This document shows, in pieces, positions 21,420 to 32,738 of a stretch of 64,000 nt of DNA. The notes below the pieces were generated by a model that saw nothing but the letters and a program-made list of their open reading frames with translations, was not told the DNA's origin and did not search any database. The translations under genes and the position numbers were made by a program. How positions within the stretch are numbered: the first letter of the stretch is position 1; every line of letters starts with the position of its first letter. Source of the DNA: Mangrovibrevibacter kandeliae (lineage in GTDB: Bacteria; Pseudomonadota; Alphaproteobacteria; Rhizobiales; Rhizobiaceae); NCBI RefSeq assembly GCF_024519155.1, contig NZ_JANIFJ010000001.1, positions 186,001 to 250,000 on the forward strand, read 5' to 3'.

Positions 21420-22745
21420 ATGCAGCGTTCCGTCAATCGGTACATCGCCAAGCAGCTCCCGCACCCCCTCGCAACGCTCCTGACCGCTCCGCCGGAGGCG
21501 CTCGGCCGCCGCAATCGCCTGTCGAACGGCTTCTTCTACGTCGCGGCGGCGTGCCTCGGCTCCGGTGCCTCGATCGTCTGTGCGCTCCTCGCGTGCTGGG
21601 CGGTCATCTCCGCCGTGCTCGGCCGTTTTCCGCTCGCGCTGCGCCGCGAGGAGCTGCCCATCGTCGTCACCACCACGGCCTTCGCGCTGGTGACGATCGG
21701 CGCGGTGCTCGCGCAGCCGGGTGGGGCCGACGCGTCTCGGCTGATCCTGCCGATGGTGATCTACTTCGCGCCGATCTTCCTGGTGCCGCGTATGCGCCTC
21801 AGCCGACTGCGCCACACCCTTCGACCGGCTCTCTTCGGGGCGGCGATCGGCGGCACGCTTCTCCTGCCGATCATCGGCATCGAGTACGCGCTCTGGACGG
21901 ACCGCGTCCAAGGCTTTTCCGGCAATCCAGGGCCCCTCTCGATCACCGCGCTCCTCACCTGCGGCCTGTCGCTTCTCGGTCTCAGCCGTAGCCGCTCGCG
22001 CGCCTACAACGTCCTGGCGATCCTCGGCGCGGCAGGCGCTTCGACGGCGGTCCTGCTGTCCGGGATGCGGGGCGCCTGGCCCGCCCTGCCGCTGGTGCTT
22101 CTGGCAGGGCTTGCGATCCGCAAGAGCGACATCGCGGCGCTGTGGCGGCGGGCCTCGCGCCGCAGGCGCATCGCAGCCGCCTCGCTCTGCATCCTGCTCG
22201 CATGCGGTATCGTCGCCGTCGTCGCGCCGGCGATGGATGCGCGCGTCGACGCGTTCTGGTCGGATCTGGCACGGATGACGACGCTGCCGGAGGACGCCAC
22301 CTCGCTCAACCAGCGCAAGGCCATCTATGTCGCGTCCGTCGAGGCCTTCCTGGAGCGCCCGCTGTTCGGCTACGGGCCCCAGAACATCTGGCAAGCGATC
22401 ACGCCCTATCTCGATGAACAGACCTTCCCCGGCTACCGCTACAGCCACCTGCACGACATCGGCCTGACCGTCGGGGTGGGCAGCGGCCTTCTCGGTCTCC
22501 TGTCGCTGTTGGCGATGATCGTCGCGCCGCTGTGGACCGCGTGGCGCGCCCGTCACGGCGTCGAGGGGCGGCTGCGCCTCGGCTTCGCGGTGATCCTGGT
22601 GACGTCCTTCCTGCTGCCGGGGCTCACCAACATCATGCTTTACCACGACATCCTCGATGCCGTCTGGATATACTCGCTGTCCTTGATCGCGGCCTCCGTC
22701 ACAGCACCGGTGCACGCGGAGGAGAGCGAGGCGGAGCAGCGATGA
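21420..22745 (+). CDS. O-antigen ligase family membrane protein (Wzy_C/WaaL-like)
   Basis: 441 aa polytopic membrane protein with about ten helices. It fits the WaaL/Wzy_C family, which joins or polymerises O-antigen, exopolysaccharide or similar glycans. The signature region is TSLNQRKAIYVASVEAFLERPLFGYGPQNIW followed by YRYSHLHDIGLTVGVGSGLLG, with the conserved His pair and the large periplasmic loop. GMRGAWPALPLVL is also typical of the family. The start is ATG 21420 (GGCGAGAG 7 bp upstream) or ATG 21393 (GAGGGG 5 bp upstream). No glycosyltransferases flank it; its stop overlaps the dciA start by 4 bp. Confidence 0.85.
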   Translation: MQRSVNRYIAKQLPHPLATLLTAPPEALGRRNRLSNGFFYVAAACLGSGASIVCALLACWAVISAVLGRFPLALRREELPIVVTTTAFALVTIGAVLAQPGGADASRLILPMVIYFAPIFLVPRMRLSRLRHTLRPALFGAAIGGTLLLPIIGIEYALWTDRVQGFSGNPGPLSITALLTCGLSLLGLSRSRSRAYNVLAILGAAGASTAVLLSGMRGAWPALPLVLLAGLAIRKSDIAALWRRASRRRRIAAASLCILLACGIVAVVAPAMDARVDAFWSDLARMTTLPEDATSLNQRKAIYVASVEAFLERPLFGYGPQNIWQAITPYLDEQTFPGYRYSHLHDIGLTVGVGSGLLGLLSLLAMIVAPLWTAWRARHGVEGRLRLGFAVILVTSFLLPGLTNIMLYHDILDAVWIYSLSLIAASVTAPVHAEESEAEQR

Positions 22746-23245
22746 ACGACCGAGTGACACGCGGCACCCGGCAGGTGGGCGAACTGGTGTCGGGGGTGAT
22801 GGATCCCATCCTCGCCCGCAAGGCGGGAATGACCACGGGTCTGCTCGCCTCCTGGGCCGACATCGCGGGTCCTTCGCTCGCCGACGTGTCGCGGCCGGAG
22901 AAGCTCCTCTGGCCGCCCCGCCGCAGCGAGGACGATCCGTTCGAGCCCGCAACCCTCGTCGTCGCCTGCGAGGGGACGGCGGTGCTGCGACTGCAGCATC
23001 AGGCCGGCGAGATCCTGGCGCGCATCGACGGCTATTTCGGCTTTCACGCGGTGGCGCGGCTGAAGCTGGTGCAGCGTGCCGTGCGGACGGCTCCCCCGGA
23101 CCGGCGGCCGCGTTTGCGGCCATTGGCTGCCGAGGATCATCGCCGGGTGGAGGCGATGGTCGCCAACATCGCGGACGACAAGCTGCGCGAGGCGTTGAAG
23201 CAGTTCGCCGAAAGCATCCTTGCGCGTCAGCGCACCTCGACGTGA
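22742..23245 (+). CDS. dciA: DciA-like DUF721 protein
   Basis: 167 aa member of the DUF721 family; characterised DciA proteins help load the replicative helicase DnaB. The N-terminal part (VMDPILARKAGMTTGLLASWADIAGPSLADVSRPEKLLW) and the middle block (ATLVVACEGTAVLRLQHQAGEILARIDGYFG) are family hallmarks. The C-terminus has short helices (RRVEAMVANIADDKLREALKQF). The start overlaps the preceding ligase-like gene stop (ATGA). In relatives it commonly neighbours mutY and a dsbA-like gene, which is the case here apart from the ligase insertion. Confidence 0.88.
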   Translation: MNDRVTRGTRQVGELVSGVMDPILARKAGMTTGLLASWADIAGPSLADVSRPEKLLWPPRRSEDDPFEPATLVVACEGTAVLRLQHQAGEILARIDGYFGFHAVARLKLVQRAVRTAPPDRRPRLRPLAAEDHRRVEAMVANIADDKLREALKQFAESILARQRTST

Positions 23246-23360
23246 TCAAGCCTTTGCCGGCGTGGCGGTCGGCAGTGCTTGGAAATGCCGCAGTCTTTGT
23301 CTTATGACAGCGCACGTGGCGGCGGAGCCGCCATCCCTTGCAAGGTTCTGGAGATCGAGC

Positions 23361-24140
23361 ATGAAGCCTTTCCCGTCGAGATCGAAGACGCGCCCGGGCG
23401 CGCCTCGCCACCGGGTGCTGGCGCTGTTCTTCGCCGGGGTCGCCGGACTGGCGCTCGCGGCTTGCTCGGACGAGGCCAAGGACAGCCCGATTGCGGCGGC
23501 GGATGCGACGCTGCTCGTGGCACAGGCCGACGCGCCGGCCACCGATGCCCCGGTGACGCCGGCGGCCGAGGCGCCGAAGCCCGACGGGCACGCCGACGTC
23601 GAGGCGCTGATGGCCGACCAGCCTCTGCCGGACGTCGTGATCGGCAAGGCCGACGCGCCGGTGACGATCATCGAATACGCCTCGATGACCTGCACCCATT
23701 GCCGCGACTTTCACGCCCGCACCTATCCGGTGATCAAGCGCGACTACCTCGACACCGGCAAGGCCAAGCTGATCCTGCGGGAGTTCCCGTTCGACCCGCG
23801 CGCGCTCGCGGCCTTCATGCTGGCGCGCTGCGCGCCGGGCGACAAGCGCACCGCGATGGTCGACGTCCTCTTCGACCAGCAGGACACCTGGGCGCGGGCT
23901 CAGAATGCGTCGGAGGCGCTGCTGCAGATCGGCCGACTGGCCGGCTTCACCGAGGAGAGCTTCAAGGCCTGCCTGAACGACAAGGACCTGCAGCAGAAGG
24001 TCGTCGCCGTGCAGCAGCGCGGTGAGACCGTCTTCGGCGTCAACGCCACCCCGACCTTCTTCGTCAACGGCGACAAGTATGCCGGCGACCTGTCGCCGGA
24101 GGAGATGGCGGCGGTGATCGAGGCGCACGCCAAGAAGTGA
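23361..24140 (+). CDS. DsbA family thiol-disulfide oxidoreductase, probable lipoprotein
   Basis: 259 aa periplasmic thioredoxin-fold protein of the DsbA/ScsC group. The start ATG 23361 follows GGAG by 7 bp. The leader RVLALFFAGVAGLALAAC ends in a lipobox with Cys35, then comes an Ala/Pro-rich linker (about 45-85) and the thioredoxin domain. The active site is Cys111-Thr-His-Cys114 in YASMTCTHCRDFH, and the cis-Pro loop is NATPTFFVNGDKY. A helical insertion contains further cysteines (LARCAPGDK and FKACLNDKD). It probably forms or isomerises disulfides in envelope proteins. A strong hairpin follows the stop. Confidence 0.93.
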   Translation: MKPFPSRSKTRPGAPRHRVLALFFAGVAGLALAACSDEAKDSPIAAADATLLVAQADAPATDAPVTPAAEAPKPDGHADVEALMADQPLPDVVIGKADAPVTIIEYASMTCTHCRDFHARTYPVIKRDYLDTGKAKLILREFPFDPRALAAFMLARCAPGDKRTAMVDVLFDQQDTWARAQNASEALLQIGRLAGFTEESFKACLNDKDLQQKVVAVQQRGETVFGVNATPTFFVNGDKYAGDLSPEEMAAVIEAHAKK

Positions 24141-24153
24141 TCCGTTGCCGGCT

Positions 24154-24185
24154 TCAGGTTCGCCGCGCGAGCGCGGCAAACCTGA
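24154..24185 (+). terminator. Strong GC hairpin after the dsbA-like gene
   Basis: TCAGGTT-c-GCCGCGC (24154-24168) pairs with GCGCGGC-a-AACCTGA (24171-24185), a 15-bp stem with one mismatch and a tiny loop, 13 bp after the stop codon. There is no T-run after it, so termination is inferred from position and stem strength. Confidence 0.5.
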
Positions 24186-24318
24186 CCCGCGGCATCACCA
24201 GCCGACGCAGCGCCTGCGGGCGCCCGTTCATCCCGCAGCGCGGCAGGTGGCGGAGGCGGACGCTTTGCCTTAGCATCCGACCTTCGGGACCGATCCCCCG
24301 GTCCGGGCGCAGAGTGCG

Positions 24319-27027
<2,709 letters not shown>

Positions 27028-27043
27028 GGCCCTCGCAGCGGGT

Positions 27044-27460
27044 TCAGGCGGTGCCGGCCGGCGCCAGATGCGCGTCGGAGCCGGTGTCGCGGATGCGCTC
27101 CAGCACGCCGACGAAGGCGCGGGCGAAGCCATAGAAGCGCTCCCCGATCTCCGACCGGTCGGCGACCCGGATCACGGTGCCATCGCCGCTCAGGACCGCG
27201 AACAGGATTCTCTGGCGCTCGTCGTCCGGCCCGGTCTCGGGGAAGCGGACGGCGGCGATCTCCGTCGCGTCCTCGAGCGTGGCGTCGGAGGGCACGGCGA
27301 ACAGAATCTCGCCGCCGACGACACCCGCAGCCCGGCGCACGCATGTCTCGAAGTCATCCTGCGTCGGATCCTGAAGATCGAGCGCGAGCTCGAACTCGAC
27401 CGCATCGAAGGGATCGAGCACGGCCTCGCCGGCATCGTGCCGTCCGAAATTCTGGAGCAT
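27044..27460 (-). CDS. Hypothetical protein, 138 aa
   Basis: I do not recognise this protein. It is acidic, soluble and has no signal or membrane segment. Segments such as VEFELALDLQDPTQDDFETC, GGEILFAVP, ERQRILFAVLSGDGTVIRV and FYGFARAFVGVLERIRD suggest alternating strands and a C-terminal helix. The start ATG is preceded by GAGGATGAAAG, a plausible ribosome binding site. It converges with the dikinase-like gene (16 bp between stops) and is divergent from the DUF1499 gene. The opposite strand shows a longer open frame, but its composition there fits an antisense shadow. Confidence 0.6.
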   Translation of the reverse strand: MLQNFGRHDAGEAVLDPFDAVEFELALDLQDPTQDDFETCVRRAAGVVGGEILFAVPSDATLEDATEIAAVRFPETGPDDERQRILFAVLSGDGTVIRVADRSEIGERFYGFARAFVGVLERIRDTGSDAHLAPAGTA

Positions 27461-27685
27461 CTGCTTTCATCCTCGGATGATCTATGGCCGCAGGCTCGCG
27501 CCGCCAAACGGCTGAACTGTGGCGGCCGCGCCGGATCGTCGCGTCCTCGCCTGCAGCAAGAACTTCGGCGGCCGCGCCGGCGTTCCCCCCATCGGCGCTC
27601 GATCGCGTGGCGCGCGGCTTACGCTCGCCCGGCAAAGCGGCTAAAGTTCCAGTCTGATCCGACACCTCGCCGTGCGAGACCTGCC
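27461..27685. promoter_or_regulatory. Divergent intergenic region, hypothetical/DUF1499
   Basis: A 225-bp region between two divergent starts, expected to hold both promoters. I found no convincing repeat, operator or RNA gene in it. Confidence 0.4.
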
Positions 27686-28603
27686 ATGACGATCCTGCAC
27701 GGGCCGACCCGCGCGACCGGACACTATCTGCGCCGTCGCCTGCGCACGGCTGACTACGCCTGGCGCTTTTCGGCCTTTGCGGCGCTCCTTCTCGTGGTCG
27801 CGCTCGCCGCCTTCCGCTTCGGCTCCATCACCCTGCAGACGCTGTACGGGTCGCTCGCGACGGCGGCGGTCCTCGCGGTCTTGGCGGCACTGCTCGCCGT
27901 CGTGACCATCGCGCGTGCCTGGCACCGCGGCGACGTGGGGGCGGGCCGCGCGATCGCGGCGCTGTTCATGGCCACGCTGGTGTCCCTGCCGTTCGCGGGC
28001 GCCGTGATTCTCTACGAGTCCTCGGCCGGCGGCAACCTTGCAACGACGGAGGGCTTTGCCGAACCCGACCCGGTGCGCACGCGGGAGGCCGGGGCGCCAG
28101 CCGCTTCTGCGGGGACCGCGACCCTGCCGGGGCGGCGGTTTGCAGCGAGCGCGGCGCAGGTGTTTGCCGCCGTCCGCACCATCGTCGCCGACAAGGGCTG
28201 GACACTGCAGGAGGTGTCGACCGCGCGCCCGATCAACCCGCCGCCGATGCCGTTGCCCGGCGCGCTCGGCGTCGACCCGGCGCGCCACGGCCTGATCCCG
28301 ATCCCGCTGCCCGATCCACGCGAAGAGGCCGACGGCGCCGCCGGCGGTCCCGCGCCCGACGAGCCGCCGGAATCGGCGGAGTATACCCTCCACGTCCTCG
28401 CCAGGGACTTCGTCCTGAAGCTGCCGAGCGAGGTGACGATCCACATCGCGGAGAGCGACGGCGAAGCGCTTCTCGACATGCGCGCGCAGTCGCAGGTGGC
28501 GCCGTACGATCTCGGCCAGAACCGGCGATTCATCGAGGACATCCTCGCGCGTCTGGACATCGCGCTGGCCGGCATTCAGGGCGCGCCGGCCGCAGACGAA
28601 TGA
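27686..28603 (+). CDS. DUF1499 family membrane protein
   Basis: 305 aa protein with three predicted N-terminal helices (about residues 27-46, 52-75 and 88-108) followed by a soluble DUF1499 domain. Family landmarks in the soluble part are RFAASAAQVFAAVRTIVADKGW, ARDFVLKLPSEVTIHI and the closing LLDMRAQSQVAPYDLGQNRRFIEDILARLD. The function of DUF1499 is unknown. ATG 27686 begins MTILHGPTRATGHYLRRRL; the frame is open far upstream without coding character. A Pro/Ala/Gly-rich stretch (about 195-235) interrupts the domain. It meets the MBL-fold gene tail to tail, 7 bp apart. Confidence 0.85.
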   Translation: MTILHGPTRATGHYLRRRLRTADYAWRFSAFAALLLVVALAAFRFGSITLQTLYGSLATAAVLAVLAALLAVVTIARAWHRGDVGAGRAIAALFMATLVSLPFAGAVILYESSAGGNLATTEGFAEPDPVRTREAGAPAASAGTATLPGRRFAASAAQVFAAVRTIVADKGWTLQEVSTARPINPPPMPLPGALGVDPARHGLIPIPLPDPREEADGAAGGPAPDEPPESAEYTLHVLARDFVLKLPSEVTIHIAESDGEALLDMRAQSQVAPYDLGQNRRFIEDILARLDIALAGIQGAPAADE

Positions 28604-28610
28604 GCCGCCG

Positions 28611-29528
28611 TCAGGCCGGCCAGAACAGCCCGTCCACCCGTGGAGCCCCTTCGCTATCCGTACGGACCAGCCCGGCCTGGCAGAGCGCCTCCAGATGGGC
28701 CAGCACCGACAGCGCCGCGGCGCCCCTCAGCTGCGGGTCGAGACTGCGATAGAGCGCGGCGACGATTTCGGCAACGCTGCCGTCGCCGGCCCGGACACGC
28801 TCGAGGATGCCCGCCTCGCGCATCCGCCGATGCGTGCGCAGAGCACGCAGAAACGGCTGCGGTCGGGTCACCGGCCCCCCATGGCCCGGCAAGTAGATGC
28901 GGTCGGTCTCGCGTGCGAGGAGGCGCTCGATCGAAGCCATGAAGGCGGCCATCGATCCCTCCGGCGGGGCGACCACCGTCGTCGACCAGGCCATCACGTG
29001 GTCACCGCTGAAGAGAATGCCCGGACCGGCGAGGGCGAAGGCCAGATGATCGGCGGTATGGCCGGGCGTGGCGACGACTTCCAGCGTGCCGGCGGGCGTT
29101 GCGAGCGTCTCGGCGTCGGCGAGATACCGGTCGACGAGGAGTTCGTCGTCCGGCGAATCGTCCGTTGCACCCGAACGATCCGTCGGCGCGACGGCTCTTG
29201 GCGGGGCGGCGAGCACCGGCGCGCGGGTCGAGCGCCGCAGGCGGTCGACGAGGCCGGTGTGGTCGCGATGGCGATGCGTGAGCAGAATCGCCTCGACGGG
29301 CCGCGCCCCGATGGCCCGCTGAAGAGCTTCGAAGTGACCGTCGTCGGCGGGTCCGGGATCGATCACCACCAGCCGCGTCTCGCCGAGAAGGTAGGTGTTG
29401 GTGCCCTTGAAGGTCATCGGCCCGGCGTTTCGCGCCGTCAGCCGCGCGACACCCGCGCGCACCTCGACGGGCTCGCCCCAGCAGGGGTCGAACTCCGTGT
29501 CGAAGCGGATGTCGTCGCGTTCGCTCAT
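28611..29528 (-). CDS. MBL-fold metallo-hydrolase (LACTB2-like)
   Basis: 305 aa metallo-beta-lactamase-fold hydrolase. The binuclear metal motif is LLTHRHRDHTG, with further ligands in ATPGHTADHLAF, LFSGDHVMAWS and YLPGHGGPV. FKGTNTYLLGETRLVVIDPGP is the usual N-terminal strand pair. The C-terminal helical region (about residue 230 on) resembles the LACTB2/glyoxalase II-like winged region. Relatives include RNases and thioesterases; the substrate is not apparent. ATG 29528 (MSERDDIRFDTEFDPCWG) is the start; the upstream open frame overlaps a hairpin and is unlikely to be coding. Confidence 0.9.
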   Translation of the reverse strand: MSERDDIRFDTEFDPCWGEPVEVRAGVARLTARNAGPMTFKGTNTYLLGETRLVVIDPGPADDGHFEALQRAIGARPVEAILLTHRHRDHTGLVDRLRRSTRAPVLAAPPRAVAPTDRSGATDDSPDDELLVDRYLADAETLATPAGTLEVVATPGHTADHLAFALAGPGILFSGDHVMAWSTTVVAPPEGSMAAFMASIERLLARETDRIYLPGHGGPVTRPQPFLRALRTHRRMREAGILERVRAGDGSVAEIVAALYRSLDPQLRGAAALSVLAHLEALCQAGLVRTDSEGAPRVDGLFWPA

Positions 29529-29546
29529 CGTCGCCAGATTCCGTCC

Positions 29547-29577
29547 AGCGGCCCTCCGATCCAGCCGGAGGGCCGCT
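29547..29577 (-). terminator. Hairpin between glgX and the MBL-fold gene
   Basis: AGCGGCCCTCCG (29547-29558) pairs perfectly with CGGAGGGCCGCT (29566-29577) around a 7-nt loop, 25 bp past the glgX stop in the direction of transcription. A T-run is lacking, so it may terminate or only shield the glgX 3' end. Confidence 0.5.
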
Positions 29578-29601
29578 GCGAACGGTTCGCCCGGATACGC
29601 G

Positions 29602-31848
29602 TCAGGCGATGGTCGATGCCATCGGCCGCTCGGCGATGTCGAGGATCGCGCCGATGGCCTCACGCAGGTTGCGCGGCTGCCGGTCGTCCATGCTCAGGAC
29701 GAAGACCAGGAGGGATCGCGCCGTCACCGCGAACTCGTGCCCGAACTCGAAGACTGGGATGTCGGTGCGCTTGGGCGCGTTGGTGTCGATCAGGCAGAAC
29801 CAGCGCTTGCCCTCCGGCACCTCCGGCAGCGTGAAGTTGACGACGTCGTAGTGCGAGTTCGCGATGATCAGGATGGTCGCGTCGTCCCCGCGCTTCTTGA
29901 TACCCGTCGGCTGCGCGCGCCCGTCCAGCACCATGCCGAAGCACTTGGCGTTGCCGTCCATCCAGTTTTCCTGGGTCATCTCGCTGCCCGCCGGCGAGAT
30001 CCAGGTGACGTCCTTCACGTCCAGCTCGGGATTGTGCTCGCCCGTCAGGAAGCGCCCACGGTGCAGGATCGGGTAGGCGCGGCGGACGGCGATCAGTTTG
30101 CGCACGAACTCCATGAGGTCGCGGCCTTCCGGCTTGATCTTGTCCCACTCGAGCCAGCTGATCTCGTTGTCCTGGGCATAGGCGTTGTTGTTGCCGCCCT
30201 GGGTGTGGCCGAACTCGTCGCCTGCGAGCAGCATCGGGGTACCCTGGGAGAGGAGCAGCGTCGCGAGGAGGTTGCGCTTCTGCCGCTCGCGCAGCTCGAC
30301 GATCTCCGCGTCGTCCGTCGGACCTTCGACGCCATGGTTCCAGGAGTGGTTGTTGGAGTGACCGTCGCGGTTTTCCTCGCCGTTCGCCTCGTTGTGCTTG
30401 TCGTTGTAGGAGACGAGGTCGTTGAGGTTGAAGCCGTCATGGGCGGTGATGAAGTTGACGCTCGCCCACGGCTTGCGGCCGCGCTTGTTGAAGAGGTCGC
30501 CCGAGCCGGAGATGCGCTTGGCGAACTCGGGCATCACGCCGCCGTCGCCCTTCCAGTAGGAGCGCACGGTGTCGCGGAACTTGTCGTTCCATTCTGCCCA
30601 GCCCGGCGGGAACTGCCCGACCTGGTAGCCGCCGGGGCCGATGTCCCACGGCTCGGCGATCAGCTTGACGCTCGACAGGATCGGATCCTGTCGGCATGCG
30701 TCGAGGAAGCCGCCGCCTTCGTCGAAGCCGTAGGGTTCGCGGGCGAGAATCGTCGCCAGATCGAAGCGGAAGCCATCGACGCGCATCTCCTGAGCCCAGT
30801 AGCGCAGCGAATCCGCCACCATCTGCAGAACCCGCTGATGCGACAGGTTCACCGTGTTCCCGGTGCCGGTGTCGTTGATGTAGTAGCGCTTCTTGTCGGG
30901 CAGCAGCCGGTAGTAGCTGGAATTGTCGATGCCCTTCAGCGACAGCGTCGGGCCGAGCTCGTTGCCCTCGGCGGTGTGGTTGTAGACGACGTCGAGGATC
31001 ACCTCGAGCCCGGCGCTGTGGAACTGGTTCACCATCTCCTTGAACTCGTTCACGAAGGGCGAGTGGAGATAGCGGGGCGCCGGCGCGAAGAAGGCGATCG
31101 AGTTGTAGCCCCAGTAGTTTACGAGGCCCTTCTCGACCAGATAGCTGTCGTCGACGAAGGCGTGGGTCGGAAGGAGCTCGATCGACGTGACGCCGAGCGA
31201 GCGCAGATATTCTGCGACCCGCCGGTGCGCCAGCCCGGCGAAGGTGCCGCGCTCGTCCTCCGGCACGTGCGGGTTCAGCCGCGTGAAGCCCTTGACGTGC
31301 GCCTCGTAGAAGATCGTCCGATCCCACGGCACCATCGGACGGCGCTCGTTGCCCCAGGTGAAGGCCGGATCGATGACGCGGCACTTCGGCACCAGACGGG
31401 CACTGTCGCGCTCGTCGAAGGACAGGTCCTTGTCGGGCGAGTCGAGCTGATAGCCGAACAGCTCCGGACCCCATTGCAGGTTGCCCACGAGCTGCTTGGC
31501 ATAGGGGTCGATCAGCAGCTTGTTGTGGTTGAAGCGATGACCGGCATCCGGCTCATAGGGGCCGTAGACGCGAAAGCCGTAGACGGTGCCGGGACGGGCT
31601 TCCGGAAGATACCCGTGCCACACCTCGTCGGTGTATTCGGGCAGCTCGACGCGCTCGATCTCGGTCTCGCCGTCATTGTCGAAGAGGCAGAGTTCGACCT
31701 TGGTCGCATTGGCCGAGAAGATCGCGAAGTTGACGCCGAGGCCGTCCCAGGTGGCGCCGAGCGGGAAGGGACGGCCCTCCCGGACGGTGGCGCGCTGGGT
31801 TGGCACGGCGGCCTTGGGGGCCTGCTTCGACGTCACACTTCGCTTCAT
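29602..31848 (-). CDS. glgX: Glycogen debranching enzyme GlgX
   Basis: GH13 isoamylase-type enzyme that cleaves alpha-1,6 branches of glycogen limit dextrin. In order: N-terminal CBM48 (about residues 20-130, LGATWDGLGVNFAIFSANATKVELCLFD), the TIM barrel and a C-terminal beta domain. Catalytic residues are the nucleophile Asp of VDGFRFDLATIL, the acid Glu of KLIAEPWDIG and the Asp of FITAHDGFNLNDLV. YNHTAEGNELGPTLS and NNAYAQDNEISWLEW are GlgX/TreX signatures. ATG 31848 is the start, with GGGGA 6 bp upstream; the protein is 748 aa. No other glycogen genes are in the window. It is read in the same direction as etfB, 119 bp downstream of it. Confidence 0.96.
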   Translation of the reverse strand: MKRSVTSKQAPKAAVPTQRATVREGRPFPLGATWDGLGVNFAIFSANATKVELCLFDNDGETEIERVELPEYTDEVWHGYLPEARPGTVYGFRVYGPYEPDAGHRFNHNKLLIDPYAKQLVGNLQWGPELFGYQLDSPDKDLSFDERDSARLVPKCRVIDPAFTWGNERRPMVPWDRTIFYEAHVKGFTRLNPHVPEDERGTFAGLAHRRVAEYLRSLGVTSIELLPTHAFVDDSYLVEKGLVNYWGYNSIAFFAPAPRYLHSPFVNEFKEMVNQFHSAGLEVILDVVYNHTAEGNELGPTLSLKGIDNSSYYRLLPDKKRYYINDTGTGNTVNLSHQRVLQMVADSLRYWAQEMRVDGFRFDLATILAREPYGFDEGGGFLDACRQDPILSSVKLIAEPWDIGPGGYQVGQFPPGWAEWNDKFRDTVRSYWKGDGGVMPEFAKRISGSGDLFNKRGRKPWASVNFITAHDGFNLNDLVSYNDKHNEANGEENRDGHSNNHSWNHGVEGPTDDAEIVELRERQKRNLLATLLLSQGTPMLLAGDEFGHTQGGNNNAYAQDNEISWLEWDKIKPEGRDLMEFVRKLIAVRRAYPILHRGRFLTGEHNPELDVKDVTWISPAGSEMTQENWMDGNAKCFGMVLDGRAQPTGIKKRGDDATILIIANSHYDVVNFTLPEVPEGKRWFCLIDTNAPKRTDIPVFEFGHEFAVTARSLLVFVLSMDDRQPRNLREAIGAILDIAERPMASTIA

Positions 31849-31950
31849 GGAATTCCCCGCACGAGAGAGCACTAGCGAACGTTGCGGCAGCACGAATGTT
31901 CCGGTGCCGGCGCAAGCCCGCCGGTCGCCATCGAGGCGGCCGGTGCCATA

Positions 31951-31977
31951 CCTGCGCTATGTAGCGCTCAGCGCAGG
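31951..31977 (-). terminator. Inverted repeat over the etfB 3' end
   Basis: CCTGCGCT (31951-31958) and AGCGCAGG (31970-31977) form a perfect 8-bp stem that includes the etfB stop. It could end the dgcB-etfA-etfB transcript, but has no T-run. Confidence 0.3.
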
Positions 31978-32738
31978 ATTCCCAGCCCGGCGAGATGGTC
32001 CAGGATCGTCCGTGCAGCCTGTTCCGGCGACAGATCGGTGAGGACGCGGCCGCCGGCGCCACCGGCTTCGGTGGCGGCCCTCAGGCGCTCGGCCGCCGAG
32101 CCGCCGGTGCCTGCGCCGCGCATCAGCTTCGGGCGCTTGCGATAAGCGCGTTCTTCGAAGAGCCCGGGCGCCGCGTCCGGGGCACCGGGCGCGGCCTGCA
32201 CCCGTCGCGCGCGAAGCGTGCCGCGTCGGGCGGCGCCATAGGCGTAGGGGAGGGCCGGCGGAGCCGCGGGATGCACGGTCACGACCATGGGCAGTCGCGC
32301 CACGACCCGACGCCGGGCGCCCTTCGGCAGGGCCTGCAAAATGCTGAGCGTGCCCGGTTCGGTGCCCGGCTCGATGGCGACGGCATCGGCGACGACCCCG
32401 AGGCCGAGCGCCTTCGCCAGAGCATAGGGCACGAGCCCGCTCTCCTCGCCGCCCTGGCTGCGCCGGCCGGCCAGGACGAGCTTGGGCCCGTCTTCGGCCA
32501 GCGCTGCGGCGAGAAGCGGCATCGGGTCCTCGCCCTCGGTGGTCGCGATCAGATCCAGCTGTGCGAGGCCATGGCCGAGGGCATCGGCGACGCCGTCCGG
32601 ACAGGACGCGGCCGCGAGGCCGGAAAGGACGCCGCCGAGGCTCTTGCCGAGCGCGATCGCCTGCGCCTCGAGTCGCGGCAGCACGGGTTTGCCGGACAGC
32701 GGGTGCAGGCCAGGCGACAGGAGGACGGTGATCTTCAT
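31968..32738 (-). CDS. etfB: Electron transfer flavoprotein beta subunit, dimethylglycine-pathway type
   Basis: 256 aa ETF beta subunit, much diverged from the housekeeping EtfB but placed with etfA and dgcB as in betaine-degradation loci. LVLAGRRSQGGEESGLVPYALAKALGLGVVADAV corresponds to the EtfB region AGRQS...G-x2-P..A..LG. The usual AMP-binding and recognition-loop sequences are weak, and the last 80 residues (RRVQAAPGAPDAAPGLFEERAYRKRPKLMRG onward) are unusual. It should carry electrons from dimethylglycine demethylase towards the quinone pool. Its start overlaps the etfA stop by 4 bp. It is the last gene of the unit. Confidence 0.85.
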   Translation of the reverse strand: MKITVLLSPGLHPLSGKPVLPRLEAQAIALGKSLGGVLSGLAAASCPDGVADALGHGLAQLDLIATTEGEDPMPLLAAALAEDGPKLVLAGRRSQGGEESGLVPYALAKALGLGVVADAVAIEPGTEPGTLSILQALPKGARRRVVARLPMVVTVHPAAPPALPYAYGAARRGTLRARRVQAAPGAPDAAPGLFEERAYRKRPKLMRGAGTGGSAAERLRAATEAGGAGGRVLTDLSPEQAARTILDHLAGLGILR

